Positions 37,803-49,474 of a stretch of 64,000 bases of DNA are shown one piece after another (the stretch's first letter is position 1; each line of letters opens with the position of its first letter). The notes under the pieces were generated by a model. It saw only the letters and a program-made list of their open reading frames with translations. It ran no database searches and was not told the origin of the DNA. Origin of the DNA: Streptomyces sp. PTY087I2 (GTDB lineage: Bacteria > Actinomycetota > Actinomycetes > Streptomycetales > Streptomycetaceae); contig NZ_LZRD01000004.1 of NCBI RefSeq assembly GCF_001687325.1, positions 59,135 through 123,134 of the forward strand, written 5' to 3'. Made by a program: the position numbers and the translations under genes.

Positions 37803-37877
37803 GGGAGAGGAGACCGGGGCGGTCCGGGAAACTCATCGCTCCGCCCGGAAAAATTTCCCGGGCGGACGAATCGAGGG

Positions 37878-38213
37878 TCAGTCCGCCACCGTCTCCGTGG
37901 CGTAGAAGCAGAAGTGGTCCTTGATCGCGGCGACTTCGGGCCTCGGGTCCGGGTAGGCCCAGACGAGATCGGCGGCCCCGGGCCGCGACCAGTAGGAGGC
38001 ATCCCCCTTGAACGGGCAGTGGGTGGAGGTGTCCGACGCGGCGAGCAGTTCGGTGCGGACGTCCTCGGGCGGCAGGTAGGAGCGGACCGGACAGCCGGTC
38101 TCGCGGAGCACGAGCGGGCGGCGGCTCTCGGCCAGCACCTGTCCGTCGTGCACGGCCCGCACATGCTCGGTGCCCTGCTCGACGGTGATGCGGTGTCCTC
38201 GGGTGGCAGTCAT
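37878..38213 (-). CDS. DUF427 domain protein
   Basis: The product is 111 aa, a small single-domain DUF427 protein with the family pattern GQVLAESRRPLVLRETG, PVRSYLPPEDV, THCPFKGDASYWS and DHFCFYA. The biochemical role is unknown; many DUF427 proteins occur in actinomycetes. It is divergent from the LOG-family gene, with a tandem repeat in the intergenic region. The ribosome site is weak. Confidence 0.85.
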   Translation of the reverse strand: MTATRGHRITVEQGTEHVRAVHDGQVLAESRRPLVLRETGCPVRSYLPPEDVRTELLAASDTSTHCPFKGDASYWSRPGAADLVWAYPDPRPEVAAIKDHFCFYATETVAD

Positions 38214-38250
38214 GCCTGTTTCAGCGGCGTACGGGGCCGGGTTCTTCCTC

Positions 38251-38302
38251 GTACGCCGATCCCGTACGCCGATCCCGTACGCCGATCCCGTACGTTGATC
38301 CG
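38251..38302. repeat. 13-nt tandem repeat, four units
   Basis: GTACGCCGATCCC is repeated at 38251, 38264 and 38277, followed by a diverged fourth unit GTACGTTGATCCG at 38290. It lies in the divergent region between the DUF427 and LOG-family genes, 45 nt before the LOG start. The unit is far shorter than a CRISPR repeat and has no spacers. Confidence 0.85.
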
Positions 38303-38347
38303 TCCCCGGAACGGGGGAGTGTCCGAGGCGGGCCGTACGGTTGGCCC

Positions 38348-38887
38348 ATGAACATCTGCGTCTTCCTCTCCGCCGCCGACCTCGACGACCGCTACACCGT
38401 GCCCGCCCGGGAGTTCGCCGAGCTGCTCGGCAGAGGCGGCCACACCCTGGTCTGGGGCGGATCGGACAAGGGCCTGATGAAGGTCGTCGCGGACGGTGTG
38501 CAGGCGACAGGAGGCCGGCTCGTCGGGGTGTCGGTCGAATTCCTCGCCGCGAGCGCCCGCCCGAACGCCGACGAGATGGTCATCGCCCGCGATCTCGCCG
38601 AGCGCAAGGCGCTTCTCCTGGAGAAGGCCGACGCTGTGGTCATCATGGTCGGCGGGACCGGGACGCTGGACGAGGCCACCGAGATCCTGGAGCTGAAGAA
38701 GCACGGCAAGCACACCAAGCCGGTCGTCCTGCTCAACACGGCGGGCTTCTACGACGGGCTGCGCCAGCAGTTCCAGCGCATGGAGGACGAGGGCTTCCTG
38801 CCGCTGCCCCTGACCGACCTCGTCTTCTTCGCCAAGGACGGCGTCGGCGCGCTCGCCTACCTGGAGGAGACCGCCGGACTCCAGTGA
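38348..38887 (+). CDS. LOG-family (TIGR00730-like) phosphoribohydrolase-type protein
   Basis: The product is 179 aa. The Rossmann-like fold starts MNICVFLSAADLDDRY; HTLVWGGSDKGLMKVVADG matches the usual YGGG-GLM segment of the LOG family, and the catalytic segment reads MVGGTGTLDEATE, where PGGxGTxxE is usual (Pro replaced by Val). LOG proteins release the base from nucleoside monophosphates, for example in cytokinin activation, but the natural substrate in bacteria is usually unclear. TACGGT at 38336-38341 lies 6 nt before ATG, so the message is probably leaderless. Confidence 0.82.
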   Translation: MNICVFLSAADLDDRYTVPAREFAELLGRGGHTLVWGGSDKGLMKVVADGVQATGGRLVGVSVEFLAASARPNADEMVIARDLAERKALLLEKADAVVIMVGGTGTLDEATEILELKKHGKHTKPVVLLNTAGFYDGLRQQFQRMEDEGFLPLPLTDLVFFAKDGVGALAYLEETAGLQ

Positions 38888-38966
38888 GCGGCCCGGACAC
38901 GGGACCGGTGCCCACCCGGCGGAAACCGTTGGGCTCCCATAGGAAGCCCGCACATAGGATCCCCCC

Positions 38967-39656
38967 ATGGCTACCCACCTCATCACCGGCGCCGGTTCCG
39001 GCATCGGCGCCGCTGTCGCCCGCCGTCTCCAGGAGCGCGGCGACGACCTCGTCCTGCTCGCCCGCGACGCCGGCCGCGCCAAGGAGTTCGCCGAGCGCTA
39101 CCCGGGTGCGCGCACGCTCGTCGGCGACCTCGGCAACCCCGACCGGCTGTCCTGGGCGTTCGGCCAGCAGTCCATGCCCGAGCGGATCGACACCCTGCTG
39201 CACATCGCGGGCGTCGTCGAGCTCGGCGAGGTCGGGGAGCTCACGCCCAAGGCCTGGCACTTCCAGCTCAATGCCAACCTGATCGCTCCCGCCGAGCTCA
39301 CCCGTCTCCTCCTGCCGCAACTCCGCGTCGCCCAGGGCCACGTCCTCTTCGTGAACTCGGGCGCCGGACTCAACGCCCACGCCGGGTGGAGCGCGTACGC
39401 CGCGAGCAAGCACGGCCTCAAGGCGCTCGCCGACTCGCTGCGTCACGAGGAGCACGGCAACGGGGTGCGCGTCACCTCCGTCTACCCGGGCCGCACCGCC
39501 AGCCCCATGCAGGCCAAGGTGCACCAGCAGGAGGGCAAGGAGTACGACGCGGAGCGCTGGATCGACCCCGAGTCGGTGGCCACCACCATCCTCATGGCGA
39601 TCGACCTGCCGCGCGACGCCGAGGTCAACGACCTCACGGTCCGCCCCGGCCGCTGA
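38967..39656 (+). CDS. Short-chain dehydrogenase/reductase
   Basis: The product is 229 aa. The NAD(P)-binding motif is LITGAGSGIGAAVARR, the catalytic Ser region is LFVNSGAG and the YxxxK motif is AYAASKHGLKALAD. It ends RPGR. Substrate unknown. TAGGAT at 38955-38960, 6 nt before ATG, suggests a leaderless transcript. It sits between the LOG-family gene and a MetE-core gene on the same strand without an evident operon link. Confidence 0.9.
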   Translation: MATHLITGAGSGIGAAVARRLQERGDDLVLLARDAGRAKEFAERYPGARTLVGDLGNPDRLSWAFGQQSMPERIDTLLHIAGVVELGEVGELTPKAWHFQLNANLIAPAELTRLLLPQLRVAQGHVLFVNSGAGLNAHAGWSAYAASKHGLKALADSLRHEEHGNGVRVTSVYPGRTASPMQAKVHQQEGKEYDAERWIDPESVATTILMAIDLPRDAEVNDLTVRPGR

Positions 39657-39702
39657 CGCCCCGCGTACGCGCGGGGCGAGCCGAGGACCGTAGGCTTCCC
39701 GC

Positions 39703-42992
<3,290 letters not shown>

Positions 42993-42995
<3 letters not shown>

Positions 42996-43007
42996 ACGCT
43001 GAGTAAC
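42993..43007 (+). promoter_or_regulatory. BldD-box-like site at the end of ligA, upstream of rmdB
   Basis: TAGACGCTGAGTAAC matches the BldD consensus (N T N A C N C W G N G T N A N) at every specified position except the first T. It starts at the ligA stop codon, 348 nt before the RmdB-like start. BldD, a c-di-GMP-bound repressor in Streptomyces, controls several c-di-GMP genes, so this target would fit. Confidence 0.5.
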
Positions 43008-43354
43008 CGACCGCCGGGCCGCCGTTCGCGCCCCGTTCCCCGGATCGAGACGCCTTCGAGACGCTGCCCCGGCGTGGCGCGCCCCGTGCGGGGAAGGAAA
43101 CGGGGCAGAGGGGTGAAGAAGGGTCGTCCGCTCCCCGAATGGCCCTGCCGCACCACCCGTTCGGGCCAATAGCAGATGGTGACGGGTGGTCGGTTCGCAT
43201 TCGGGCAAGAGCTGTAGAGCGCTGCCCCTGGAAGCCTTTCGCGGCCTACTGTTGAGAGGTGCGCCCGCCGTGCGCGGCCCTCGACCGGGCCGTGGTGGCA
43301 CGGGAGCGGGCGCCACCGAGGGTCATCGGCACCGCCGGCTGTGAGAGGGACGGA
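42996..43354. other. Intergenic region between ligA and rmdB, 359 nt
   Basis: It holds most of the BldD-like box, the ligA hairpin (43081-43106), an inverted repeat ACCACCCGT/ACGGGTGGT (43152-43160 and 43182-43190, spacer 21 nt), and a TTCGGGC direct repeat near 43160 and 43200. No gene is seen. Confidence 0.5.
43081..43106 (+). terminator. Terminator hairpin after ligA
   Basis: GCCCCGT at 43081-43087 and ACGGGGC at 43100-43106 with a 12-nt loop, 85 nt after the stop. No T-tract. Confidence 0.55.
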
Positions 43355-45523
43355 ATGAAACCGACCGAGAGCGCCGCCCCGGTGTCGCGGCTGCAAGGTT
43401 TCGTCGGCCTCACGCCCCCGGTGGGCGCCGCCGTCGTGGGGATCGCCGCGTTACTGCTGGCGGTCGGGGCCTACCGGACCGTCGAGCAGGGCCACGCGCT
43501 CTTCCCGGACGGGGTGGTGGGCTGGTCCTTCGCCGTCCTCACCGGGGTCATCGTCGGCCATCTGGTGGCCCTCGGCCGCGACCGCTGGTGGGGCGGCACC
43601 GGCTCCGGCGCCGCCCTCACCCTCGCCGTGCTCCTGCTGTACGGCTGGCTGCCGGCCGTCCTCGTCAGCCTCGCCGTCGTGGTGCTCGTCGGGACCGCCC
43701 GACGGCACCGCTGGTGGCAGGGGCTGCTGCACGGCGGGGTCGACATGCTCGGCATCGGCGCGGCCGCGCTCGTGCTGGCCGCGTTCGGCGTGGTCCCCAC
43801 CGTCGAGGAGCCCTGGCGGCCACTCGACTGGGGCATCGCGGCCGTCCCGGAACTGCTCCTGACCGCGTCGACGTATCTGCTCGTCACCCGGGTCCTCCTG
43901 TGGTACGCCCAGGCCCCGCACAACGGCGGGCTGCCCACCATCGCCCGCACCGCGATGCTGCGCCAGGGCCTCGTCGCCGTCGCGCTCCTCGGGCTGGCCC
44001 CGCTGATCTGCGCCGTCGCGATGTCCATGCCCATCCTGCTGCCGCTCTTCGCGGTGCCCCTGATCGCCCTGGACTCCACGCTCTGGATCGCCCGCGCCCG
44101 CGCCGAGGAGCAGCTGCGCGACCCGCTGACCGGGCTGCCCAACCGGCAGTGGCTGCTGGAGCGGACCTGGTCGGCGCTGGAGGACGCGGAGTCCATCGGC
44201 ACCCGCTCCGCGCTGGTCCTCATCGACCTGGACCGCTTCCGCGCGGTCAACGACACCCTCGGCCATCTGGCCGGGGACCGGCTGCTGCTCCAGATAGCGG
44301 AGCGCCTGCGGCTCGCCCTGCCGCGCGGCGCGGAGGCGGCCCGCCTCGGCGGCGACGAGTTCGCCGTCCTCCTCCCGCACACCGACTCCACCACCAGCGC
44401 TCAGCAGGTCGCCCGCCATCTCGTCGCCGAGCTGTCATCGCCGCTCGACCTCGACGGGCTGACCCTCGTGCTGGAGGCCAGCGCCGGGGTCGCCGTCTAC
44501 CCCGACCATGCCCTGGACGCCGAGGGCCTGCTGCGCCGGGCGGACGTCGCGATGTACCAGGCCAAGCGGGACCGCACGGGCGTGGAGGTCTACGAGTCCA
44601 AGCGGGACAGCAACACCCCCGACCGGCTCGGGCTCCTCGGCGATCTGCGCCGCGCGCTGGACGCGGGCGAGGTCGAACTGCACTACCAGCCCAAGGTCCG
44701 CTTCGACGGGCAGGTCGCCGGGCTGGAGGCGCTGGTGCGCTGGGTGCACCCGGAGCGCGGCCGGGTCCCCCCGGACGAGTTCATCGCCATCGCCGAGTCC
44801 TCCGGCCTGATGCCGCATCTCACGGAGTACGTCCTGGAGACGGCGCTCGCCCAGGTCGCCCGCTGGCGGGCGCAGGGCCTGTGCGTGCCCGTCGCGGTCA
44901 ACGTCTCCCCGCGCGACGTCCACACCCCCGGCTTCGCCGGAGGCGTCGCGGCCCGCCTCGCCCGCCACGGCGTGCCCGCGGGAGCGCTCCAATTGGAGAT
45001 CACCGAGCATGTGCTGCTGGAGGACCCGCAGCGCGCCGCCGACACCCTGGCCGGGCTCACCGCGCACGGCGTGAAGATGTCCCTCGACGACTTCGGCACC
45101 GGCTACTCGTCCCTGGTCCATCTGCGCCGGCTCCCGGTCAGCGAGCTGAAGATCGACCGCTCCTTCGTGGCCCGGCTGGCCGTCGACCACGAGGACGCGG
45201 AGATCGTCCGCTGCACCATCGACCTGGCCCACTCGCTCGGCCTGGTCGTCGTCGCCGAGGGCGTCGAGGACGATACGACCTGGGAGCGGCTGCGGGATCT
45301 GCGGTGCGACGCGGTGCAGGGCTGGCTGGTGGCGGCCGCGATGCCGCCGCAGGAGACCACGGCCTGGCTGCGGGCGCGCGGCGAGCACGGCTGGCGGCGG
45401 CCCGCCGAGCTGAAGGCCCAGGCTGCGGCCGCCGCGGGGTCGGCGACCGCTTCGGCGACCGGCTCGATGAACGGGTCGCTGAACGGCGCGGTGAACAGCG
45501 CCGCGGAGACCGACACCCCCTGA
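43355..45523 (+). CDS. rmdB: Membrane GGDEF-EAL protein, RmdB-type c-di-GMP phosphodiesterase
   Basis: The product is 722 aa. ATG 43355 follows GAGAGGGACGGA; 32 more residues are open upstream from 43259 but lack a ribosome site. The first 240 residues are mostly hydrophobic with several membrane helices. The GGDEF domain has RLGGDEFAVLL near residue 332, and the EAL domain has GLEALVRW near residue 457 and LDDFGTGYSS. Gene position and layout match RmdB of Streptomyces coelicolor (SCO5495), described as a phosphodiesterase that degrades c-di-GMP. Both domain signatures are intact, so activity in either direction should be tested. The BldD-like box lies upstream. Confidence 0.9.
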   Translation: MKPTESAAPVSRLQGFVGLTPPVGAAVVGIAALLLAVGAYRTVEQGHALFPDGVVGWSFAVLTGVIVGHLVALGRDRWWGGTGSGAALTLAVLLLYGWLPAVLVSLAVVVLVGTARRHRWWQGLLHGGVDMLGIGAAALVLAAFGVVPTVEEPWRPLDWGIAAVPELLLTASTYLLVTRVLLWYAQAPHNGGLPTIARTAMLRQGLVAVALLGLAPLICAVAMSMPILLPLFAVPLIALDSTLWIARARAEEQLRDPLTGLPNRQWLLERTWSALEDAESIGTRSALVLIDLDRFRAVNDTLGHLAGDRLLLQIAERLRLALPRGAEAARLGGDEFAVLLPHTDSTTSAQQVARHLVAELSSPLDLDGLTLVLEASAGVAVYPDHALDAEGLLRRADVAMYQAKRDRTGVEVYESKRDSNTPDRLGLLGDLRRALDAGEVELHYQPKVRFDGQVAGLEALVRWVHPERGRVPPDEFIAIAESSGLMPHLTEYVLETALAQVARWRAQGLCVPVAVNVSPRDVHTPGFAGGVAARLARHGVPAGALQLEITEHVLLEDPQRAADTLAGLTAHGVKMSLDDFGTGYSSLVHLRRLPVSELKIDRSFVARLAVDHEDAEIVRCTIDLAHSLGLVVVAEGVEDDTTWERLRDLRCDAVQGWLVAAAMPPQETTAWLRARGEHGWRRPAELKAQAAAAAGSATASATGSMNGSLNGAVNSAAETDTP

Positions 45524-45639
45524 AGATCCCGGGGAGTGGAGCCCGCACAGGCGTAGCCCGATCGGGCCGGGGCACCCGTCCCCGACGGACCCCATAGGAT
45601 TGGGGCCAAAACCACACACCAACCCCTGAGGATCGCTGC

Positions 45640-45936
45640 ATGCCTGGCATCACGCGCGAGGAGGTCGCCCACCTCGCCCGGCTGGCGCGTCTGGAGCTGA
45701 AGGGCGAAGAGCTCGATCACTTCGCCGGTCAGCTCGACGACATCATCGGCGCGGTCGCCCGCGTCTCCGAGGTCGCCGACCAAGACGTACCGCCGACCTC
45801 CCACCCGCTGCCGCTGACCAACGTCATGCGCGCGGACGAGGTCCGTCCGTCGCTCACCCCCGCGCAGGCGCTCTCCGGCGCCCCGGCCCAGGAGCAGCAG
45901 CGTTTCAAGGTGCCGCAGATCCTGGGGGAGGACTAA
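45640..45936 (+). CDS. gatC: Asp/Glu-tRNA(Asn/Gln) amidotransferase subunit C
   Basis: The 98-aa small subunit of GatCAB stabilises the A/B complex. The start [20 protein letters not shown] is typical. ATG follows GAGGAT at 8 nt. TAGGAT at 45595-45600 is a candidate -10 for the operon. It lies 6 nt before gatA. GatCAB amidates Glu-tRNA(Gln) and/or Asp-tRNA(Asn). Confidence 0.97.
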   Translation: MPGITREEVAHLARLARLELKGEELDHFAGQLDDIIGAVARVSEVADQDVPPTSHPLPLTNVMRADEVRPSLTPAQALSGAPAQEQQRFKVPQILGED

Positions 45937-45942
45937 ACAGCC

Positions 45943-47436
45943 ATGACGGACATCATCAAGCTCACCGCGGCCGAGATCGCCGCGAAGATCGCCTCCGGCG
46001 AGCTGACCGCCGTCGAGGTCACCGAGGCGCACCTCGCCCGGATCGACGCCGTCGACGAGAAGGTCCACGCCTTCCTGCACCTCGACCGCGAGGGCGCGCT
46101 CGCCCAGGCCCGTGCCGTGGACGCCAAGCGTGAGGCGGGCGAGAAGCTCGGCCCGCTGGCCGGCGTCCCGCTCGCGCTGAAGGACATCTTCACCACGAAG
46201 GACATGCCGACCACGGTCGGTTCCAAGATCCTCGAAGGCTGGGTCCCGCCGTACGACGCCACGCTCACGCGGAAGCTGCGCGACGCCGACGTCGTCATCC
46301 TCGGCAAGACCAACATGGACGAGTTCGCCATGGGGTCCTCCACCGAGAACAGCGCCTACGGCCCCACCGGCAACCCCTGGGACCTCACCCGGATCCCCGG
46401 CGGCTCCGGCGGCGGCTCCTCCGCCGCCCTCGCCTCCTACGAGGCCCCGCTCGCCATCGGCACGGACACCGGCGGCTCGATCCGCCAGCCCGCCGCCGTC
46501 ACCGGCACCGTCGGCGTCAAGCCCACCTACGGCGGCGTCTCCCGCTACGGCATGGTCGCCTTCTCGTCCTCCCTCGACCAGGGCGGGCCCTGCGCCCGTA
46601 CGGTCCTGGACGCGGCGCTGCTGCACGAGGCCATCGCCGGGCACGACCCGCTGGACTCGACGTCCATCGACGCCCCGGTCCCGCCGGTCGTCGAGGCCGC
46701 GCGCAACGGCTCCGTACAGGGCATGCGCGTCGGCGTCGTCAAGCAGTTCCGCGGCGAGGGCTACCAGGCCGGTGTCCTCCAGCGCTTCGACGAGTCGGTC
46801 GAGCTGCTGAAGTCGCTGGGCGCGGACATCGTCGAGCTGGACTGCCCGTCCTTCGACCTGGCGCTCTCCGCGTACTACCTGATCGCGCCCTCGGAGTGCT
46901 CCTCCAACCTGGCCCGCTTCGACGCCATGCGCTACGGCCTGCGGGTCGGCGACGACGGCACGAAGTCGGCCGAGGAGGTCACCGCGCTCACCCGCGAGGC
47001 CGGCTTCGGCGACGAGGTCAAGCGCCGCGTCATCCTGGGGACGTACGCACTCAGCTCCGGCTACTACGACGCGTACTACGGCTCGGCCCAGAAGGTCCGC
47101 ACCCTCATCACCCAGGACTTCGAGAAGGCCTTCGAGCAGGTCGACGTGATCGTCTCCCCGACGACCCCGACCACCGCCTTCCCGATCGGCGAGCGCGCCG
47201 ACGACCCGATGGCGATGTACCTCGCGGACCTGTGCACCATCCCCACCAACCTGGCCGGCAACTCAGCCATGTCGCTGCCCTGCGGCCTGGCCCCGGAGGA
47301 CGGTCTGCCGGTCGGATTGCAGATCATCGCCCCCGCCATGAAGGACGACCGGCTCTACAAGGTCGGAGCGGCCGTCGAGGCCGCGTTCGTGGAAAAGTGG
47401 GGGCACCCGCTGCTTGAGGAGGCTCCGTCGCTGTGA
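45943..47436 (+). CDS. gatA: Asp/Glu-tRNA(Asn/Gln) amidotransferase subunit A
   Basis: The 497-aa amidase subunit generates ammonia from glutamine. The amidase signature [13 protein letters not shown] and the catalytic segment [14 protein letters not shown] are visible, and [13 protein letters not shown] carries the catalytic Lys of the Ser-cisSer-Lys triad. It starts 6 nt after gatC. Its stop overlaps the GTG of a small membrane-protein gene by 4 nt (GTGA). Confidence 0.98.
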   Translation: MTDIIKLTAAEIAAKIASGELTAVEVTEAHLARIDAVDEKVHAFLHLDREGALAQARAVDAKREAGEKLGPLAGVPLALKDIFTTKDMPTTVGSKILEGWVPPYDATLTRKLRDADVVILGKTNMDEFAMGSSTENSAYGPTGNPWDLTRIPGGSGGGSSAALASYEAPLAIGTDTGGSIRQPAAVTGTVGVKPTYGGVSRYGMVAFSSSLDQGGPCARTVLDAALLHEAIAGHDPLDSTSIDAPVPPVVEAARNGSVQGMRVGVVKQFRGEGYQAGVLQRFDESVELLKSLGADIVELDCPSFDLALSAYYLIAPSECSSNLARFDAMRYGLRVGDDGTKSAEEVTALTREAGFGDEVKRRVILGTYALSSGYYDAYYGSAQKVRTLITQDFEKAFEQVDVIVSPTTPTTAFPIGERADDPMAMYLADLCTIPTNLAGNSAMSLPCGLAPEDGLPVGLQIIAPAMKDDRLYKVGAAVEAAFVEKWGHPLLEEAPSL

Positions 47437-47675
47437 GTGCCATGGCAAAGAAGGCCAAGAACTTCCAGAAGTCCAAGACGGGCGCGTACATCGCGATCGG
47501 CAGTACCGCGTTCGGCGCCATCAGTGTCGTCAAGCAGGCGAAGCTCGCCCGCAACGACAACGACATCCTGCGCCTCGTCGACGCGGCCGTCTCCGCGGCC
47601 GCCATCGTCACCGGACTCGCGATCCTCTATCGCGAACTGAAGCGTCTCGGCGACGACGACGTCCTGCTGGGCTGA
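47433..47675 (+). CDS. Small membrane-associated protein between gatA and gatB, 80 aa
   Basis: Not recognised as a named family. GTG 47433 overlaps the gatA stop (GTGA); ATG 47442 is an alternative. GAGGAGG lies 10 nt upstream. A basic N-terminus ([14 protein letters not shown]) precedes one or two hydrophobic stretches ([16 protein letters not shown] and [17 protein letters not shown]). It ends GDDDVLLG. Translational coupling on both sides (16 nt to gatB) suggests it is a normal member of the gat operon in this lineage; a function in amidotransferase membrane association is possible but unproven. Confidence 0.75.
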   Translation: MSAMAKKAKNFQKSKTGAYIAIGSTAFGAISVVKQAKLARNDNDILRLVDAAVSAAAIVTGLAILYRELKRLGDDDVLLG

Positions 47676-47691
47676 GAGGGAAAGTTTCACC

Positions 47692-49200
47692 GTGACTGTC
47701 ACTGACCTGGTGTCGTACGAGGACGCGCTCGCGTCCTACGACCCCGTCATGGGCCTCGAAGTCCATGTCGAGCTCGGCACCAAGACCAAGATGTTCTGCG
47801 GCTGCTCCACGGAGCTGAAGCAGGACGCCAACTCCCAGACCTGCCCGGTCTGTCTCGGACTGCCCGGCGCGCTGCCGGTCGTCAACGAGATCGGCGTGGA
47901 GTCGGCCATCAAGATCGGTCTCGCGCTGCACTGCGAGATCGCCGAGTGGTGCCGCTTCGCCCGGAAGAACTACTTCTATCCGGACATGCCGAAGAACTTC
48001 CAGACCTCGCAGTACGACGAGCCGATCGCCTTCAACGGCTATCTGGACGTCCAGCTGGAGGACGGCGAGATCTTCCGCGTGGAGATCGAGCGCGCCCACA
48101 TGGAGGAGGACACCGGCAAGTCGACGCACGTCGGCGGCGCCACCGGCCGTATCCACGGCGCGTCCCACTCCCTGCTCGACTACAACCGGGCCGGCATCCC
48201 GCTCATCGAGATCGTCACCAAGCCGATCGAGGGAGCCGGCGCCCGCGCCCCCGAGGTCGCCAAGGCGTACGTCGCCGAGCTGCGCGAGCTGATCAAGGCC
48301 CTCGGGGTCTCCGAGGCCCGCATGGAGATGGGCCAGATGCGCTGCGACGTGAACCTGTCGCTGCGCCCCAACGGCACCGAGACGTTCGGTACGCGCTCCG
48401 AGACGAAGAACGTGAACTCGCTGCGTTCCGTCGAGCGGGCCGCCCGCTTCGAGATCCAGCGGCACGCCGCCGTGCTGTCCTCGGGCGGCACGATCGTGCA
48501 GGAGACCCGGCACTTCCACGAGGAGGACGGCTCCACCACGGCCGGCCGCATCAAGGACAACGCCGAGGACTACCGCTACTTCCCCGAGCCGGACCTGGTC
48601 CCCGTCGCGCCCGCGCGCGAGTGGGTCGAGGAGCTGCGCAAGGGCCTCCCCGAGCTGCCCCGGCTGCGCCGGGCGCGGCTCAAGGAGGAGTGGGGCGTCT
48701 CCGAGCACGACATGCAATCCATCCTCAACGCGGGCGCGGTCGACCTGATCGTCGCCACGATCGAGGCGGGCGCCCCCTCGGACCAGGCCCGCAAGTGGTG
48801 GATGGGCGAGCTCGCCCGTAACGCCAACGAGACCGGCCGCGGCCTGGACGAGCTGCCGATCACCCCGGCGCAGGTCGCCCGGGTGGCCGCGCTCGTCGCC
48901 AAGGGCGACCTCAACGACAAGCTGGCCCGCCAGGTCATCGAGGGCGTCCTCGCGGGCGAGGGCGACCCGGACACCGTCGTCGAGAAGCGCGGCCTCAAGG
49001 TCGTCTCGGACGAGGGCGCGCTCTCCACGGCCGTCGACGAGGCCATCGCGGGCAACGCGGCCATCGCCGACAAGATCCGCGGCGGCAAGGTCGCGGCGGC
49101 GGGCGCGCTCGTCGGCGCGGTCATGAAGGCCACCCGCGGCCAGGCGGACGCGGCGCGCGTGCGCGAGCTGATCCTGGAGAAGCTGGGCGTCGAGGGCTGA
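47692..49200 (+). CDS. gatB: Asp/Glu-tRNA(Asn/Gln) amidotransferase subunit B
   Basis: The 502-aa subunit activates and presents the misacylated tRNA. Family signature: [20 protein letters not shown], then [16 protein letters not shown]. The C-terminal YqeY-like domain ends [20 protein letters not shown]. The GTG start is 16 nt after the small membrane-protein gene. A strong hairpin (49219-49263) follows the stop. Confidence 0.98.
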   Translation: MTVTDLVSYEDALASYDPVMGLEVHVELGTKTKMFCGCSTELKQDANSQTCPVCLGLPGALPVVNEIGVESAIKIGLALHCEIAEWCRFARKNYFYPDMPKNFQTSQYDEPIAFNGYLDVQLEDGEIFRVEIERAHMEEDTGKSTHVGGATGRIHGASHSLLDYNRAGIPLIEIVTKPIEGAGARAPEVAKAYVAELRELIKALGVSEARMEMGQMRCDVNLSLRPNGTETFGTRSETKNVNSLRSVERAARFEIQRHAAVLSSGGTIVQETRHFHEEDGSTTAGRIKDNAEDYRYFPEPDLVPVAPAREWVEELRKGLPELPRLRRARLKEEWGVSEHDMQSILNAGAVDLIVATIEAGAPSDQARKWWMGELARNANETGRGLDELPITPAQVARVAALVAKGDLNDKLARQVIEGVLAGEGDPDTVVEKRGLKVVSDEGALSTAVDEAIAGNAAIADKIRGGKVAAAGALVGAVMKATRGQADAARVRELILEKLGVEG

Positions 49201-49218
49201 TCCACCCGTCATCACCCC

Positions 49219-49263
49219 GAAGGGGCGGTGCACCCGTGTTCACGACGGGCGCGCCGCCCCTTC
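49219..49263 (+). terminator. Terminator hairpin after gatB
   Basis: Outer arms GAAGGGGCGG (49219-49228) and CCGCCCCTTC (49254-49263) with a nested stem CCCGT/ACGGG. It starts 18 nt after the gatB stop. Confidence 0.75.
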
Positions 49264-49299
49264 AGCCGTGGGGGAGGGGCAGCGGCGGGCGGGCACGTG

Positions 49300-49390
49300 C
49301 CTGTGCTGATGCCCGCGTCCGCGCTCGTGCCTGCGCGCCCGCGCCCGTGCCTTTGCCCGCGCCCGTGTCCGCGCCCGAAAGCCTGCCGAT
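49300..49390. repeat. Degenerate GCGCCCGTGCC repeats
   Basis: Seven or so overlapping variants of GCCCGCGCCCGTG and GCGCTCGTGCCTGCG run through this stretch. They make Ala/Arg/Pro repeat frames that look coding but lack ribosome sites. It lies between the gatB terminator and the permease gene. Confidence 0.45.
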
Positions 49391-49474
49391 CCAGCCCGCT
49401 CGCGGCGCCCCTGCCCCGCCTGAGAACATCTCCCGGCCCACCCCGCCCGCCCCGACCCCGCCTGAGAGCCCCTC

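Noticed and set aside
38251..38302. CRISPR array
   Set aside because: Units are only 13 nt with no spacers and no cas genes, so it is a simple tandem repeat.
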